Shown: in pieces, positions 23,273 to 32,499 of the stretch
Layout of the letters: each line of letters starts with the position of its first letter
Position numbering within the stretch: the stretch's first letter is position 1
Source: Thiothrix subterranea
GTDB lineage: Bacteria > Pseudomonadota > Gammaproteobacteria > Thiotrichales > Thiotrichaceae
Direction: 5' to 3'
DNA: 64,000 nt
Assembly: GCF_016772315.1 (NCBI RefSeq)
Contig: NZ_CP053482.1
Location: 2,971,501-3,035,500, forward strand
Program-made: the position numbers and the translations under genes
The notes under the pieces: generated by a model
Seen by the model: only the letters and a program-made list of their open reading frames with translations
Databases searched by the model: none
What the model was told of the DNA's origin: nothing

Positions 23273-24395
23273 AAAATCTATAAAAAGCTAGATGAAGAAA
23301 TACAGTGATTGATAAAAATATTGAAAATAACAAGATTCGTGATTGATCATGTTTTTGTTGAAAATAATAAAAAATAAAAGGTATTAAGAAGGCATAATAT
23401 TTTCCATATGAGTAAGTTGGGATGGATAAAGTAATTAATAATATTGTTAATATAGACGAATATATGCTTACGGAAGGACTAAGACTAATTAATGATGACT
23501 CTTTTTTTATCAAAACCGCTTTTAAAGAGATTGAGTAAAGCAATGCAATTAATAGAAAAGCATAAGAAATTGGAGCTTTAATATAAGCTGATGTCATAAA
23601 AATTATAGAGGTAAAAGTTATTATTGGTCTTATTATTGGCGATAATTCCGAATTATAACCACCGGAATCGATTACGCTTAATATTGAATATACTTTATTT
23701 GTGAAAAGTGTGGAAAAATCGATAAGCAAAGGAAATAGATAAGTTAATAAAATTGAAACTAATAAAGTTAATATGATTCTCGTTATTTTTTTTGAGGCTT
23801 TATGATTTATGGTATTTAAAAAATATACATTCGTAATGAAAAATAAAACCACAATTCCATTTCCTACATCTATAACTGTGATTAATGTCAATAATAGTAA
23901 TTTTATTAAAAATTTATCCCAGAATAAAAAAATAAATAGTGATAACAAAAGTGTTGTTTGTTCATTAGAGTACAAACCAGAAAAATATATTATGCTTGGA
24001 AATGGCATAATAGCTATTAACGTTTTTTTTCTTGCTATGTAATCAAGATTAGACAGGGTTTTTTCTTTTTTTAGGAGAAAGAAAAACAATGGGAAGGAAA
24101 TAATAAGTAACCATAACGTTCTTTTGAGAACATTATGAGTATTATCATAACAATCGGTTATTGTGAAAAATATAGATTTTGGATCATGCTGATATGAGCA
24201 ACTAGTATCTGTTAAGTGAATCAAAAAAAAATCTAAATTATATTCTTTGTAAAAATCAAGCATTTGCATTGATTTTACTTCAAAGTCTGGTTCATCTCCA
24301 GGAACAAATAATATTCTACCAAATAATGAAAAAATAATGAATGCTGTAAAGCTGTATAATCCATATTTCGATGCACTTAGTTTAGAAGAGTTCAT
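23265..24395 (-). CDS. Polytopic membrane protein, candidate Wzy-like polymerase
   Basis: 376 residues with about ten hydrophobic segments and few conserved motifs. After the first segment there is an exported-looking loop (FVPGDEPDFEVKSMQML) with charged and aromatic residues, then multiple Ile/Leu/Phe-rich helices. O-antigen polymerases (Wzy/EpsG) look like this and diverge too far to be recognised by motif. The position between two glycosyltransferases and near a Wzx-like flippase makes polymerase the best guess. It is very AT-rich compared with the flanking genes. It could instead be another integral sugar-modifying protein. Confidence 0.6.
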   Translation of the reverse strand: MNSSKLSASKYGLYSFTAFIIFSLFGRILFVPGDEPDFEVKSMQMLDFYKEYNLDFFLIHLTDTSCSYQHDPKSIFFTITDCYDNTHNVLKRTLWLLIISFPLFFFLLKKEKTLSNLDYIARKKTLIAIMPFPSIIYFSGLYSNEQTTLLLSLFIFLFWDKFLIKLLLLTLITVIDVGNGIVVLFFITNVYFLNTINHKASKKITRIILTLLVSILLTYLFPLLIDFSTLFTNKVYSILSVIDSGGYNSELSPIIRPIITFTSIIFMTSAYIKAPISYAFLLIALLYSISLKAVLIKKESSLISLSPSVSIYSSILTILLITLSIPTYSYGKYYAFLIPFIFYYFQQKHDQSRILLFSIFLSITVFLHLAFYRFYG

Positions 24396-25401
24396 TTATA
24401 TATGTAACCCATTTTTTATTTATCTGTTTAATGACTTCTTGTCTTTCTGTGCTAGTTTTTTCTCGTTGATCTTTTTCGAATACTTCCATAAGACTAATGT
24501 CTATTTCTTCATTGCTATTGACAATAAAAATTTCATTGGGGTTTTTTTGATAATTATTAATTATGATTGCCGATGGTATCGGTGTCGAAATTACATTTAA
24601 ACCAGCTAAGTATGCTTCTATAATTGGTAATCCTAATCCTTCCCATTTTGAAAGGCATATATAGTAGTGTGACTTACAAAGTGTCGCTAAAAAGTCTTTG
24701 CGACTCATTGTTCCTAAAATCAATGAGTTATTATCTCCATTCGTTAAGTTATTATTTATTTTTGAATTGTTTATCATTATTATTTTTTTCTTATTTTTCA
24801 GTTTTTCAAATAATTCTAGAGTTTCTTGTGGAGCTTTATAAGCCCCATCCCTTAATATTATCAAAGCGTCATAATTTTTTTGTTGGTATTTATAGTAATG
24901 GAATTCAGTATCCGTAATAAAAGGAAAACCTATGTCTAATATATCATAACCACATTTTTTGGCTAATATATGATTCGTAAATATTATTTTTTCGCTTTTC
25001 AAATAGTTTTTCCATAACATATTACCAATATTTTTGAGCTTGTCAGGATAAAAGCTTAACTCTAAGTCTTGAACAAAATTATACTCGCATGGCCTTAAAA
25101 AATTAAAAAGGCAAGTTAAGTGATGTGTGGCTATTCTTTTGCTTCGGATGAAAATGAAATTTACTGATATGGATATATATGAGATATAGTTAAGAATAGA
25201 ATTAAGTTTTGTTTTTTTATGATTTTTAAGTTTAAGTTTATTTAGATTTAGATTTTTCTGAGAGAATCCTGTTAAAGCAATAACCTCATATCCCTTTGAT
25301 ATGAGTATCTCGCTTAAATAAACAGATATTATGTTCCCGCCAGTATTTGCAAGTCTAGGTATAGCAATGAAGATTTTATTATCCGACTTTGTATTTTTCA
25401 T
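24382..25401 (-). CDS. GT4-like glycosyltransferase
   Basis: 339 residues. The N-terminal part starts IFIAIPRLANTGGNIISVYL, as in GT-B enzymes with a Gly-Gly acceptor loop. The donor half contains YICLSKWEGLGLPIIEAYLA followed by GLNVISTPIPSAI, the GT4 EGxGLPxxEA motif. It is AT-rich and lysine/asparagine-rich. It overlaps the neighbours on both sides (14 and 23 bases), so the genes are translationally coupled. It probably adds one residue of the repeat unit. Confidence 0.85.
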   Translation of the reverse strand: MKNTKSDNKIFIAIPRLANTGGNIISVYLSEILISKGYEVIALTGFSQKNLNLNKLKLKNHKKTKLNSILNYISYISISVNFIFIRSKRIATHHLTCLFNFLRPCEYNFVQDLELSFYPDKLKNIGNMLWKNYLKSEKIIFTNHILAKKCGYDILDIGFPFITDTEFHYYKYQQKNYDALIILRDGAYKAPQETLELFEKLKNKKKIIMINNSKINNNLTNGDNNSLILGTMSRKDFLATLCKSHYYICLSKWEGLGLPIIEAYLAGLNVISTPIPSAIIINNYQKNPNEIFIVNSNEEIDISLMEVFEKDQREKTSTERQEVIKQINKKWVTYINELF

Positions 25402-26707
25402 AAATTTCTCTTAGTTCAATTGATTCTTCAATGTCAATCCATGAGTTTATCGTCCTGAGTATCATATCTTTTAGGTCATAAGAATCATCATCTGTCTCAA
25501 TTAGTATGCCAGCTTTTTTTAGATTTTTTAGGTCGTTCAGATAATGAGCAGATAAATTTTTAGGAATGTGAGGTATTATAATCAAGAATGGAATTTTATA
25601 TTTGATACAGAAATAATACAAAGTATGAGAAAGAGCATCAAATACACAAAGTGTACTTTTGTTTATTTCTGATTGTAATCTTTTAATATTTTTAATATTT
25701 TTAATATTTTTATATGCAGAATGAAATCCTGTTGGGTGTGGGTTTAATAAAAAAGGTAAGTGAACTTCTAATAATGCATTATTTATTAAATTTATGTGTG
25801 AAGTCACTGAAAATGCACTAGCATATGATGGACATATTGTTTCTAAGAAATCTTCTCTCTGAGAAGAACGGCCTACCCATAAAATTTCGGCAATTGAACC
25901 CTTTCTTCTAAACAACTCTCTTGGTTTTACAGTTTTATAGAATCTATCAATTCCCGATATATGCCAGTAATCATAATAATCACTGGCTTTCTTTTCTTCA
26001 TTCTCTATCCAATAAAAGTCCCATTCTCCATATATTCCTCCATGCATCCTTCCTATTATTTTTGTATTTTGACTAAATAGGTTTATCATTGATGGGTTTT
26101 TTATTATTTCAAATAATGACCCGTTGTATTCCTTTATAGAGAGTTTGCTTTCTTGCTTTAATAATAAATCAGAAGGAAATAAAGCAGATATAAGTTGACA
26201 ATCCACCTCATTTTCAATAGTCTGCATTAGTTTATTTTTAAGGTTTTCTTTTAGAAAAAATGTTTTTTTTCTTTGTTCGTTGTATATTTTTCCAGTCGAT
26301 GAAAAAAAAAGTGACTTTAATAGTTTTTTGGTTATAGTTAACCCAGCATTTGGAGCCGAGACTTTACCATGTAATGTTAATTTAACTTCATCAAATCTTG
26401 ATAGATTGCCATATCCATGAATGTCTGTTAACGTTATAATTTTATTAATGGCTATTTCGTTGTTAGAATTAGTTATTTTCTGATGGATCGAACTTATTGG
26501 TGATTTTGTTGAGAAAAAATCTTCGGCAATTATAAATCTTTCTTGATTCAATGATTTCGCCAAATTTATTTTTTGTTCTAATGTAAGGTATTTTAAGAAT
26601 GGCTCTATAAAATATTCATAAGTTATGCTTATAACTTGCTCGGTTGTTTTTATGGCACTGAGCTCAGAAACTTCAATAATTTTTTCTTTTATGCGTTTGT
26701 TGTTCAT
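25379..26707 (-). CDS. Putative transferase resembling the LIC12162 family
   Basis: 442 residues with no clear membrane segment. The middle part TKIIGRMHGGIYGEWDFYW, followed by DYWHISGIDRFYKT and AEILWVGRSSQRED, recalls the LIC12162 group of putative transferases. That group has a QHGGGYG-type loop and is found beside nonulosonic acid pathways. The C-terminal HTLYYFCIKYKIPFLIII would be the second Rossmann half of a GT-B-like fold. In this position, next to a complete pseudaminic acid pathway, a pseudaminyltransferase-like role is a plausible inference. A short coding repeat (NIKNIKNIK near residue 335) is present. I am not certain of the family. Confidence 0.5.
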   Translation of the reverse strand: MNNKRIKEKIIEVSELSAIKTTEQVISITYEYFIEPFLKYLTLEQKINLAKSLNQERFIIAEDFFSTKSPISSIHQKITNSNNEIAINKIITLTDIHGYGNLSRFDEVKLTLHGKVSAPNAGLTITKKLLKSLFFSSTGKIYNEQRKKTFFLKENLKNKLMQTIENEVDCQLISALFPSDLLLKQESKLSIKEYNGSLFEIIKNPSMINLFSQNTKIIGRMHGGIYGEWDFYWIENEEKKASDYYDYWHISGIDRFYKTVKPRELFRRKGSIAEILWVGRSSQREDFLETICPSYASAFSVTSHINLINNALLEVHLPFLLNPHPTGFHSAYKNIKNIKNIKRLQSEINKSTLCVFDALSHTLYYFCIKYKIPFLIIIPHIPKNLSAHYLNDLKNLKKAGILIETDDDSYDLKDMILRTINSWIDIEESIELREIYEKYKVG

Positions 26708-27975
26708 GAGATTTTATATTTCCTAGAAAAAGAAAATTTAAAAAGAAAATTAGCTATCATGGTAATAGCCAGGGCGGTAGGTATTGCCGAATAACTTATA
26801 TTTACTTTTATAAGTAAAAATGAAGTAACTATAAAAACAATCGGAAGCAGTATATTGCTTATTAATATTTCTTTGTCTTTTCCTTGTGCATACAATTGAT
26901 AATGGGGCACTAATGCTATATTGTAAAAAAAGGTCATTAAAAGTAATGGTGCTAGCATGTTTTTAGTTTGTTCTAAGTACATTGGTTTTTCAATAAGTGC
27001 TAATGCATATGGTGTTGTTATATATGTTAATAAAGAAAGAATAAGTGACCACAAAATAATTTCTTTCTGTAAACTTCTTTTAATTGATAAAAATTCGGCA
27101 AACTTTTTTTCTCTAAAAAAGAAAATCATTTGAGGATATTTAAAAGACATAACACCTGCATCTATTATTGTCGATAGAGACATAGCTATCCCGAAAAGTA
27201 ATGTATAAGCAGCCACGACTTCCAAACCATAGTATGCCTCTAATATATATCGGTCTAATGTGAAAATTATTTTTAAGCTTATTGTTGAAAGTAAGAAAAA
27301 TGAAGCTACTTTGAATCCATTAATAAGATAACTATTGTTATTTAGTGAAAAACTAGTATAAGCTATTGATTTATTTATAAATAATAAACCAAATACAACA
27401 GATGAAAATGATCCCGCTAACCAATAATAAAAAACAGATGACAAATCAAGATTATTTGTATTGTTTAGTGTCGCTGATGTTACTAGTATTGTTATCCAGA
27501 CCGCTGTCTTTATGTTTAAAAGTAAGCTTGCAATAAGAGGCATTTTTAAAATTATCAATATTCTCATGATATCCTGAGATATATGCTCGCTAACTAAAAT
27601 CAAATAAAACATAAAAAGAAAACTATAAGGCAGAATATCCAGTATAAATAGCAAGTAATGCAAAGGGAGTGTTATTCCATAAATTATGCATATGGCGGCA
27701 ATATGATTAAAAAGTACTTTTCCATTGTGCTCTTTATTGTCTAATGTTAATTCTCTTTGTGTATAGGTGTAATAGTCTCCTCCAATTAATAGCGCGCTAA
27801 ATGTAATAGTGGCTGATAATAATCCAAATAAGCCCACTTCAATGGGCTGAAGCTCTTTTGCTAAAAAGAAAATTAGAACGAACTTGCTTCCGACAGAGCT
27901 AAATCTTAGAAATATATTTGATATTTTACTAATTGATAAGATCATATGAGGTCTTAGTATTTTTATAAATACCAT
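26704..27975 (-). CDS. wzx: Wzx-like polysaccharide flippase
   Basis: 423 residues with about twelve to fourteen hydrophobic segments, the normal size for PST/MATE-type O-antigen flippases. The N-terminus FLRFSSVGSKFVLIFFLAKE followed by EVGLFGLLSATITF is the standard first helix pair. It should flip the undecaprenyl-linked repeat unit to the periplasm. Its start lies 47 bases inside the end of pseI (an internal ATG at 27945 would still overlap). Presence of both a Wzx and a Wzm/Wzt exporter in one region suggests two different surface glycans. Confidence 0.85.
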   Translation of the reverse strand: MVFIKILRPHMILSISKISNIFLRFSSVGSKFVLIFFLAKELQPIEVGLFGLLSATITFSALLIGGDYYTYTQRELTLDNKEHNGKVLFNHIAAICIIYGITLPLHYLLFILDILPYSFLFMFYLILVSEHISQDIMRILIILKMPLIASLLLNIKTAVWITILVTSATLNNTNNLDLSSVFYYWLAGSFSSVVFGLLFINKSIAYTSFSLNNNSYLINGFKVASFFLLSTISLKIIFTLDRYILEAYYGLEVVAAYTLLFGIAMSLSTIIDAGVMSFKYPQMIFFFREKKFAEFLSIKRSLQKEIILWSLILSLLTYITTPYALALIEKPMYLEQTKNMLAPLLLMTFFYNIALVPHYQLYAQGKDKEILISNILLPIVFIVTSFLLIKVNISYSAIPTALAITMIANFLFKFSFSRKYKIS

Positions 27976-28978
27976 GTTTAAGTTTTTTACCTATAATTTC
28001 TTTCAGACGTTTAGGTTGTAACCCAAACCCCGGTCTAACACTCCGCACACACTCCTCCGTAATCACTTCCCCCGCCTCCATATCCTTCACAAAATACAAC
28101 GAGCGCCGAAACTTCACATTTCCCCGTTCGCTGGCTTTCATCCCATAGTCCACTTGCCCCAATGCTTCCCAAGCTGTTTTTGTGTCGCGGCACAAGGCTG
28201 CCAATTCCTGCGGCTCTAACGAAAAGCTGTCATCCGGCCCACCACCTTTACGGTCAAGTGTCACATGCTTTTCAATGATGGATGCGCCCAAGGCAATACT
28301 GGTAATCGCGGTGGTGTTGTCAATGGTGTGGTCAGAAAGCCCTGTTACCAAACCAAACCGCTGGATCATATCGGGTATGGTTCGCAAGTTGTAATCAGAC
28401 GCTGGGGCAGGGTAGCCACTGACGCAATGCAGGATGGCTAGTTCTTTACAGCCACCTTCGCGGGCGGCTTCAATGGCTTCCTGAATTTCTTCCGCATTTG
28501 CCATACCGGTTGAGATAATCATCGGCTTGCCGGTACTGGCGGCGTATTTGATTAGTGGAAGATCAACGGCTTCAAATGAGGCAATTTTGTAGGCAGGAGC
28601 GTTTAAGTCTTCCAGTAAGTCAATCGCCGTATTATCGAAGGGTGAGCTGAAAATGGTAATGCCCAGTTTATGGGCGTAATCGAATAGCGGTTTATGCCAA
28701 TCCCAAGGCATGTAGGCTTCTGAATAAAGTTGGTACAGTGTTTTTCCATCCCATAAGCCGCCATGTATCTGGAAATCCTCAGAGTCGCAATCTAAGGTAA
28801 TGGTATCGGGTCTATATGTTTGCAGCTTGACGGCATCCGCTCCAGCCGATTTTGCGACTTCAATAATTTTGAAAGCGTTATTGATGTCACCATTATGGTT
28901 GGCAGACATTTCAGCAATAATATAAGGTGGATTTTCAGGGGAGATTTTTCGACTATTAATACATATGGTGTTTTTCAT
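27929..28978 (-). CDS. pseI: Pseudaminic acid synthase
   Basis: 349 residues of the NeuB/PseI family. The TIM-barrel part contains IIAEMSANHNGDINNAFKII, AVKLQTYRPDTITL, SSPFDNTAID and YKIASFEA. A SAF-like C-terminal antifreeze domain begins near residue 290 (RRSLYFVKDMEAGEVI). It condenses a 2,4-diacetamido-2,4,6-trideoxyhexose with phosphoenolpyruvate. It is assigned as PseI rather than NeuB because pseB, C, F, G and H are all upstream. The last 47 bases overlap the flippase gene. Confidence 0.92.
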   Translation of the reverse strand: MKNTICINSRKISPENPPYIIAEMSANHNGDINNAFKIIEVAKSAGADAVKLQTYRPDTITLDCDSEDFQIHGGLWDGKTLYQLYSEAYMPWDWHKPLFDYAHKLGITIFSSPFDNTAIDLLEDLNAPAYKIASFEAVDLPLIKYAASTGKPMIISTGMANAEEIQEAIEAAREGGCKELAILHCVSGYPAPASDYNLRTIPDMIQRFGLVTGLSDHTIDNTTAITSIALGASIIEKHVTLDRKGGGPDDSFSLEPQELAALCRDTKTAWEALGQVDYGMKASERGNVKFRRSLYFVKDMEAGEVITEECVRSVRPGFGLQPKRLKEIIGKKLKHGIYKNTKTSYDLIN

Positions 28979-28987
28979 ACTTTCAAC

Positions 28988-29536
28988 CTACTTAAACGAC
29001 TCAATTTTTGATTTCATTACATCTTTTTTTTCAGTCCATTCGGCTTTTAGCAACCCCAGTCTATGAATGTTAATATAGTGATTATCCTTGCAGTATTGTT
29101 CGCGAAATATTCCTTCTTCAGAAAAACCAAATTTTTTGTGTAGTTTTATTACTGATGAGTTGAAAGATAAAACTTCACAGTAAAGTTTGTGTAAATTTAA
29201 AATATTAAACGCATACTCTAAAGCTAAGAACTCCATCTTTGTTCCAGTGCCTTTGGCAGCTTCTGGTGAAGCATAAAATGCCCATGAGGAGTTGTTATTT
29301 TGTTTATTTATATTATTGAAGCCCACTATTCCAGTGGCGACACCTTTTAATTCATATAGAAAGTATTTTTCGGTTTTTGATGATTTTACTTTGTTCCACC
29401 AAATTACATGTTCATCTATTGTTATTTCGTGTTGATTATACATGTTAGCACGTATCGTCGGATGGTTTCGCCAAGAAAGCATTAACTCAATTTCGTTTTC
29501 TTCTATGTTTCTTAGCAGTCCAAATGTGTTTTGCAT
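28988..29536 (-). CDS. pseH: Pseudaminic acid pathway N-acetyltransferase (GNAT)
   Basis: 182 residues of the GNAT fold. The N-terminus LLRNIEENEIELMLSWRNHP is typical of PseH, the acetyl-CoA-binding loop lies near PEAAKGTGTKMEFLAL, and LHKLYCEVLSFNSSVIKLHK is the conserved C-terminal helix. It acetylates C4-NH2 of UDP-4-amino-4,6-dideoxy-AltNAc. It lies 8 bases after pseG and 9 before pseI. The sequence is AT-rich, unlike pseI. Confidence 0.9.
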   Translation of the reverse strand: MQNTFGLLRNIEENEIELMLSWRNHPTIRANMYNQHEITIDEHVIWWNKVKSSKTEKYFLYELKGVATGIVGFNNINKQNNNSSWAFYASPEAAKGTGTKMEFLALEYAFNILNLHKLYCEVLSFNSSVIKLHKKFGFSEEGIFREQYCKDNHYINIHRLGLLKAEWTEKKDVMKSKIESFK

Positions 29537-29544
29537 ATAAATTC

Positions 29545-30642
29545 TCAGTTTTTTAGAAGAAAGGAGGCTATTCTTTTAGAGCCTGTTCCATTTGTTATTT
29601 TACTAGATGTTTCAGAAAGTACTTTTAAGCGATTCGCTAAGTTAATTGAACTAAAAAAGCTTAGTAAATGGCGTTTGATTTCATCAATTTCCTGAGCAAT
29701 TTCAACTTTATCTTTAAGTAGCTCAGCGGCAAAAATTTGATTTTTTGCCGTTATAAGCATAATTGTTGGCAAACCAAGACAACAGCGTTCCCATGTTGTG
29801 CTTCCCGCCGCGCCAATACAGAGGTCACTGTTAGCCATTAACTCAGCCATTTGGGTGACATTAACCCGGACTTCAGTAGACCAAGGCAGTTGTTGGGCTT
29901 GTGCTTTAATGCTTTCCAGCCAAGGAGCATGTTCTCCCATGACGATGGTAATGTGGCAATCGTTGGGTAACTGGCTATTTGCTAAAGCAGTGAGGACTTG
30001 TCCAGTTACGTTATCTTTGTCCACACCACCCAAAGTAATCAGCAACTGTTTTAACTGTGGCTGTTGGCGGCGTTGCAGGCTGTATTCACGCCATTGGGCA
30101 AATTCAGGGCGTAACAGCGCATAGTAAGAGCCAGTAAGGATGGTGCAATGTTCAGGGACAAGTGTCTGATAATCGCGTTCATCACGTCCAAAGGTTTGAT
30201 CCAGCAGTAAATCGCAATCATGCTGACGGTCTGCCAAATCATCAATCACCATGATTTTTTGGCAATACGGTCTTAGTTGCTCTTCCCAGTCTCTATCCAA
30301 AGCATAATGATCTACAATCAACCAAGCAGACTTATCCGCCGTTAGTGATTGGATCGCCGCTATAGTTTGCTCTGCATCTTCATCTGGTGTTGCGCCGAGC
30401 CAAGACAGATATTCCTGCCGTGGGTGTTGGCTGGTAAGCGAAGTGTTAGCTTCCTTAGTCGGTAAGGCAACAACACCATGCCCTTTGCTTTGGATTAACG
30501 CCAACATATTGCCGCTATGTTCACGGCAAATGAAAGTGCAGTTTGCACCTTCATTTTTTAGCGCATCCGCCAAGGTCAGGCAGCGCATCACATGACCACT
30601 GCCTATTTGGATAGAAGCATCGACACGGAAGATAACTACCAT
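29545..30642 (-). CDS. pseG: UDP-2,4-diacetamido-trideoxy-altropyranose hydrolase
   Basis: 365 residues, MurG-like GT-B fold. The N-terminus has RVDASIQIGSGHVMRCLTLA, with the catalytic His in GHVMRC. Then follow LIVDHYALDRDWE, VIDDLADRQHDCDLLLDQ, TLGGVDKDN and CIGAAGSTTWERCCLGLP, all hallmarks of PseG. It removes UDP to release the free hexose for PseI. It is slightly longer than usual, with an AT-rich C-terminal stretch. The gene is one base after pseF. Confidence 0.93.
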   Translation of the reverse strand: MVVIFRVDASIQIGSGHVMRCLTLADALKNEGANCTFICREHSGNMLALIQSKGHGVVALPTKEANTSLTSQHPRQEYLSWLGATPDEDAEQTIAAIQSLTADKSAWLIVDHYALDRDWEEQLRPYCQKIMVIDDLADRQHDCDLLLDQTFGRDERDYQTLVPEHCTILTGSYYALLRPEFAQWREYSLQRRQQPQLKQLLITLGGVDKDNVTGQVLTALANSQLPNDCHITIVMGEHAPWLESIKAQAQQLPWSTEVRVNVTQMAELMANSDLCIGAAGSTTWERCCLGLPTIMLITAKNQIFAAELLKDKVEIAQEIDEIKRHLLSFFSSINLANRLKVLSETSSKITNGTGSKRIASFLLKN

Positions 30643-30643
30643 A

Positions 30644-31336
30644 TCAGCTATTTTTCTCTATCGCTTTAAACATCAACTCAGCTCTTATCCAATCTTCCTG
30701 GGTATCAATGTCTTGAACTAAATGCCTAGGTAAAATAATAGGATATGATTCTGAGGAGAAAATAGGTTTTTCTTCTAGCCAAGCAGTTCTTGCTCCCCAG
30801 TAAAATTGCCCCGCATCATGATAGGCTTCTTCCAAATCTTGAGAACGGGTATTGAAATGTTTAGGGGAAAACATTTGTACCATGCTGTTTTGCTGAAACT
30901 TGATCGCCCGTTGGATAGGAAAAGCATAACTGGTAACAGAAAAAGCATAATCGGCATCTTGTTGCTGGATTAACGTCAGTCCACTTCTCAACGCATTAGC
31001 AGAAATAAATGGTGCGGTTGCGTAAATACAGCATATCCATTCAGGTATAACCTGATTAGCCTCTAACCATTGAATAGCATGTTTGATGACTGGAATCGTC
31101 GCAACAAAATCACCCGATAGTCCTTCGGGTCGCATAAAAGGCACTTCTGCGCCTAAACGCAATGCTACTTCAGCAATTTCCTCATCATCGGTAGAAACAA
31201 TAATTCGCTCAAAACATCCACTTTGCAAAGCTGCTTCAATCGACCAAGCAATCATCGGCTTGCCACAAAAATCCTTGATGTTTTTCCGAGGGATGCGCTT
31301 GCTCCCCCCGCGTGCTGGAATAATGGCAATATTCAT
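30644..31336 (-). CDS. pseF: CMP-pseudaminate cytidylyltransferase
   Basis: 230 residues from the ATG at 31336, which gives MNIAIIPARGGSKRIPRKNI, the canonical nucleotidyltransferase start; a longer frame to 31366 is inside pseC. Further motifs are GKPMIAWSIEAA, IVSTDDEEIAEVA and LPRHLVQDIDTQEDW. It transfers CMP to pseudaminic acid, the last activation step. The start and the pseC stop share ATGA. Confidence 0.93.
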   Translation of the reverse strand: MNIAIIPARGGSKRIPRKNIKDFCGKPMIAWSIEAALQSGCFERIIVSTDDEEIAEVALRLGAEVPFMRPEGLSGDFVATIPVIKHAIQWLEANQVIPEWICCIYATAPFISANALRSGLTLIQQQDADYAFSVTSYAFPIQRAIKFQQNSMVQMFSPKHFNTRSQDLEEAYHDAGQFYWGARTAWLEEKPIFSSESYPIILPRHLVQDIDTQEDWIRAELMFKAIEKNS

Positions 31337-32499
31337 GCTTGTAAAACCGTTGTGAGAGTCGAGCAAACGGTCTCTTGTTGCTCATCCGTCATTGCAGAGA
31401 ACATTGGTAGGCTAATCGCTTCCTGATAATACAGTTCTGCTTCAGGGAAATTCCCAGATTCAAACCCCATTGCCTGGTAATAAGGCTGGCGATGCACCGG
31501 AATATAGTGCAGATTGACCCCAATGCCTTGTTGACGTAGCGCATCAAACACTTCCCGATGAGTCAATTGAATCGCATCCAGTTGCAGCCGTATCACATAC
31601 AAATGCAAGCCAGAATAACTATCAGGGTGCTGCCAAGGAAGGGTAAGCGGGAGGTGAGCCAGCAGTTCATTATACCGTTGTGCTAATTCATGCCGCCGTT
31701 GTACAAATGGATCCAGTCGCTGCATTTGGCTAAGCCCCAACGCAGCCTGCATATCCGTCATGCGGTAGTTAAAGCCCAAATCAACTTGTTGGTAATACCA
31801 TGCCCCATCCGATTCATGTGTCATCTGTGCCGGATCGCGGGTAATGCCATGACTGCGTAACAATGCCATCTTTTCCGCCAGTTCGGCATGATTGGTGACA
31901 GCAATTCCACCTTCAGCCGTGGTAATAATCTTCACCGGATGAAAGCTAAAAATAGTTATATCACTATAGCGACATGAACCAATAGGCTCATCCTGATATT
32001 TGCCACCAATCGCATGGGAGGCATCTTCAATAATCTTAAAACCAAACTCCTGACTTAACTGATGAATCCGCTCCATCTCGCAAGGCTGCCCGCACAGATG
32101 AACCGGAATCACCACTTTGGGTAAACGGTTCTGCTGCCGTGCTTGTTCCAGCTTCATCTGTAACTGCTCAACACTTAAATTATAAGTGCGTGGATCTATA
32201 TCGACAAAATCAACACTTGCCCCACAATACAACGCACAATTGGCACTGGCGACAAACGTAATCGGGCTAGTCCAAACCACATCGCCCTTACCAACCCCTA
32301 ACGCCAAACAAGCAATATGCAAAGCAGAAGTGGCACTATTCACCGCCACAGCATGTTGTACCCCGCAATAATCACTTACTGCTTGTTCAAAAGCCGGAAC
32401 AGCAGGCCCTTGGGTGAGGAAGTCAGAACGCAATACATCAACTACTGCCTGAATATCGGCTTCACTAATGTCTTGTCGACCGTAAGGGATAACGTTCAT
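31333..32499 (-). CDS. pseC: UDP-4-keto-6-deoxy-AltNAc aminotransferase
   Basis: 388 residues of the DegT/DnrJ/EryC1 (PLP) family. IPYGRQDISEADIQAVVDVL starts the protein, SATSALHIACLALG binds phosphate, EDASHAIGGKY holds the PLP-stacking Asp, and FSFHPVKIITTAEGG contains the catalytic Lys. It converts the PseB product to the 4-amino sugar. It begins at the base next to the pseB stop, so the two steps are tightly coupled. Confidence 0.94.
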   Translation of the reverse strand: MNVIPYGRQDISEADIQAVVDVLRSDFLTQGPAVPAFEQAVSDYCGVQHAVAVNSATSALHIACLALGVGKGDVVWTSPITFVASANCALYCGASVDFVDIDPRTYNLSVEQLQMKLEQARQQNRLPKVVIPVHLCGQPCEMERIHQLSQEFGFKIIEDASHAIGGKYQDEPIGSCRYSDITIFSFHPVKIITTAEGGIAVTNHAELAEKMALLRSHGITRDPAQMTHESDGAWYYQQVDLGFNYRMTDMQAALGLSQMQRLDPFVQRRHELAQRYNELLAHLPLTLPWQHPDSYSGLHLYVIRLQLDAIQLTHREVFDALRQQGIGVNLHYIPVHRQPYYQAMGFESGNFPEAELYYQEAISLPMFSAMTDEQQETVCSTLTTVLQA

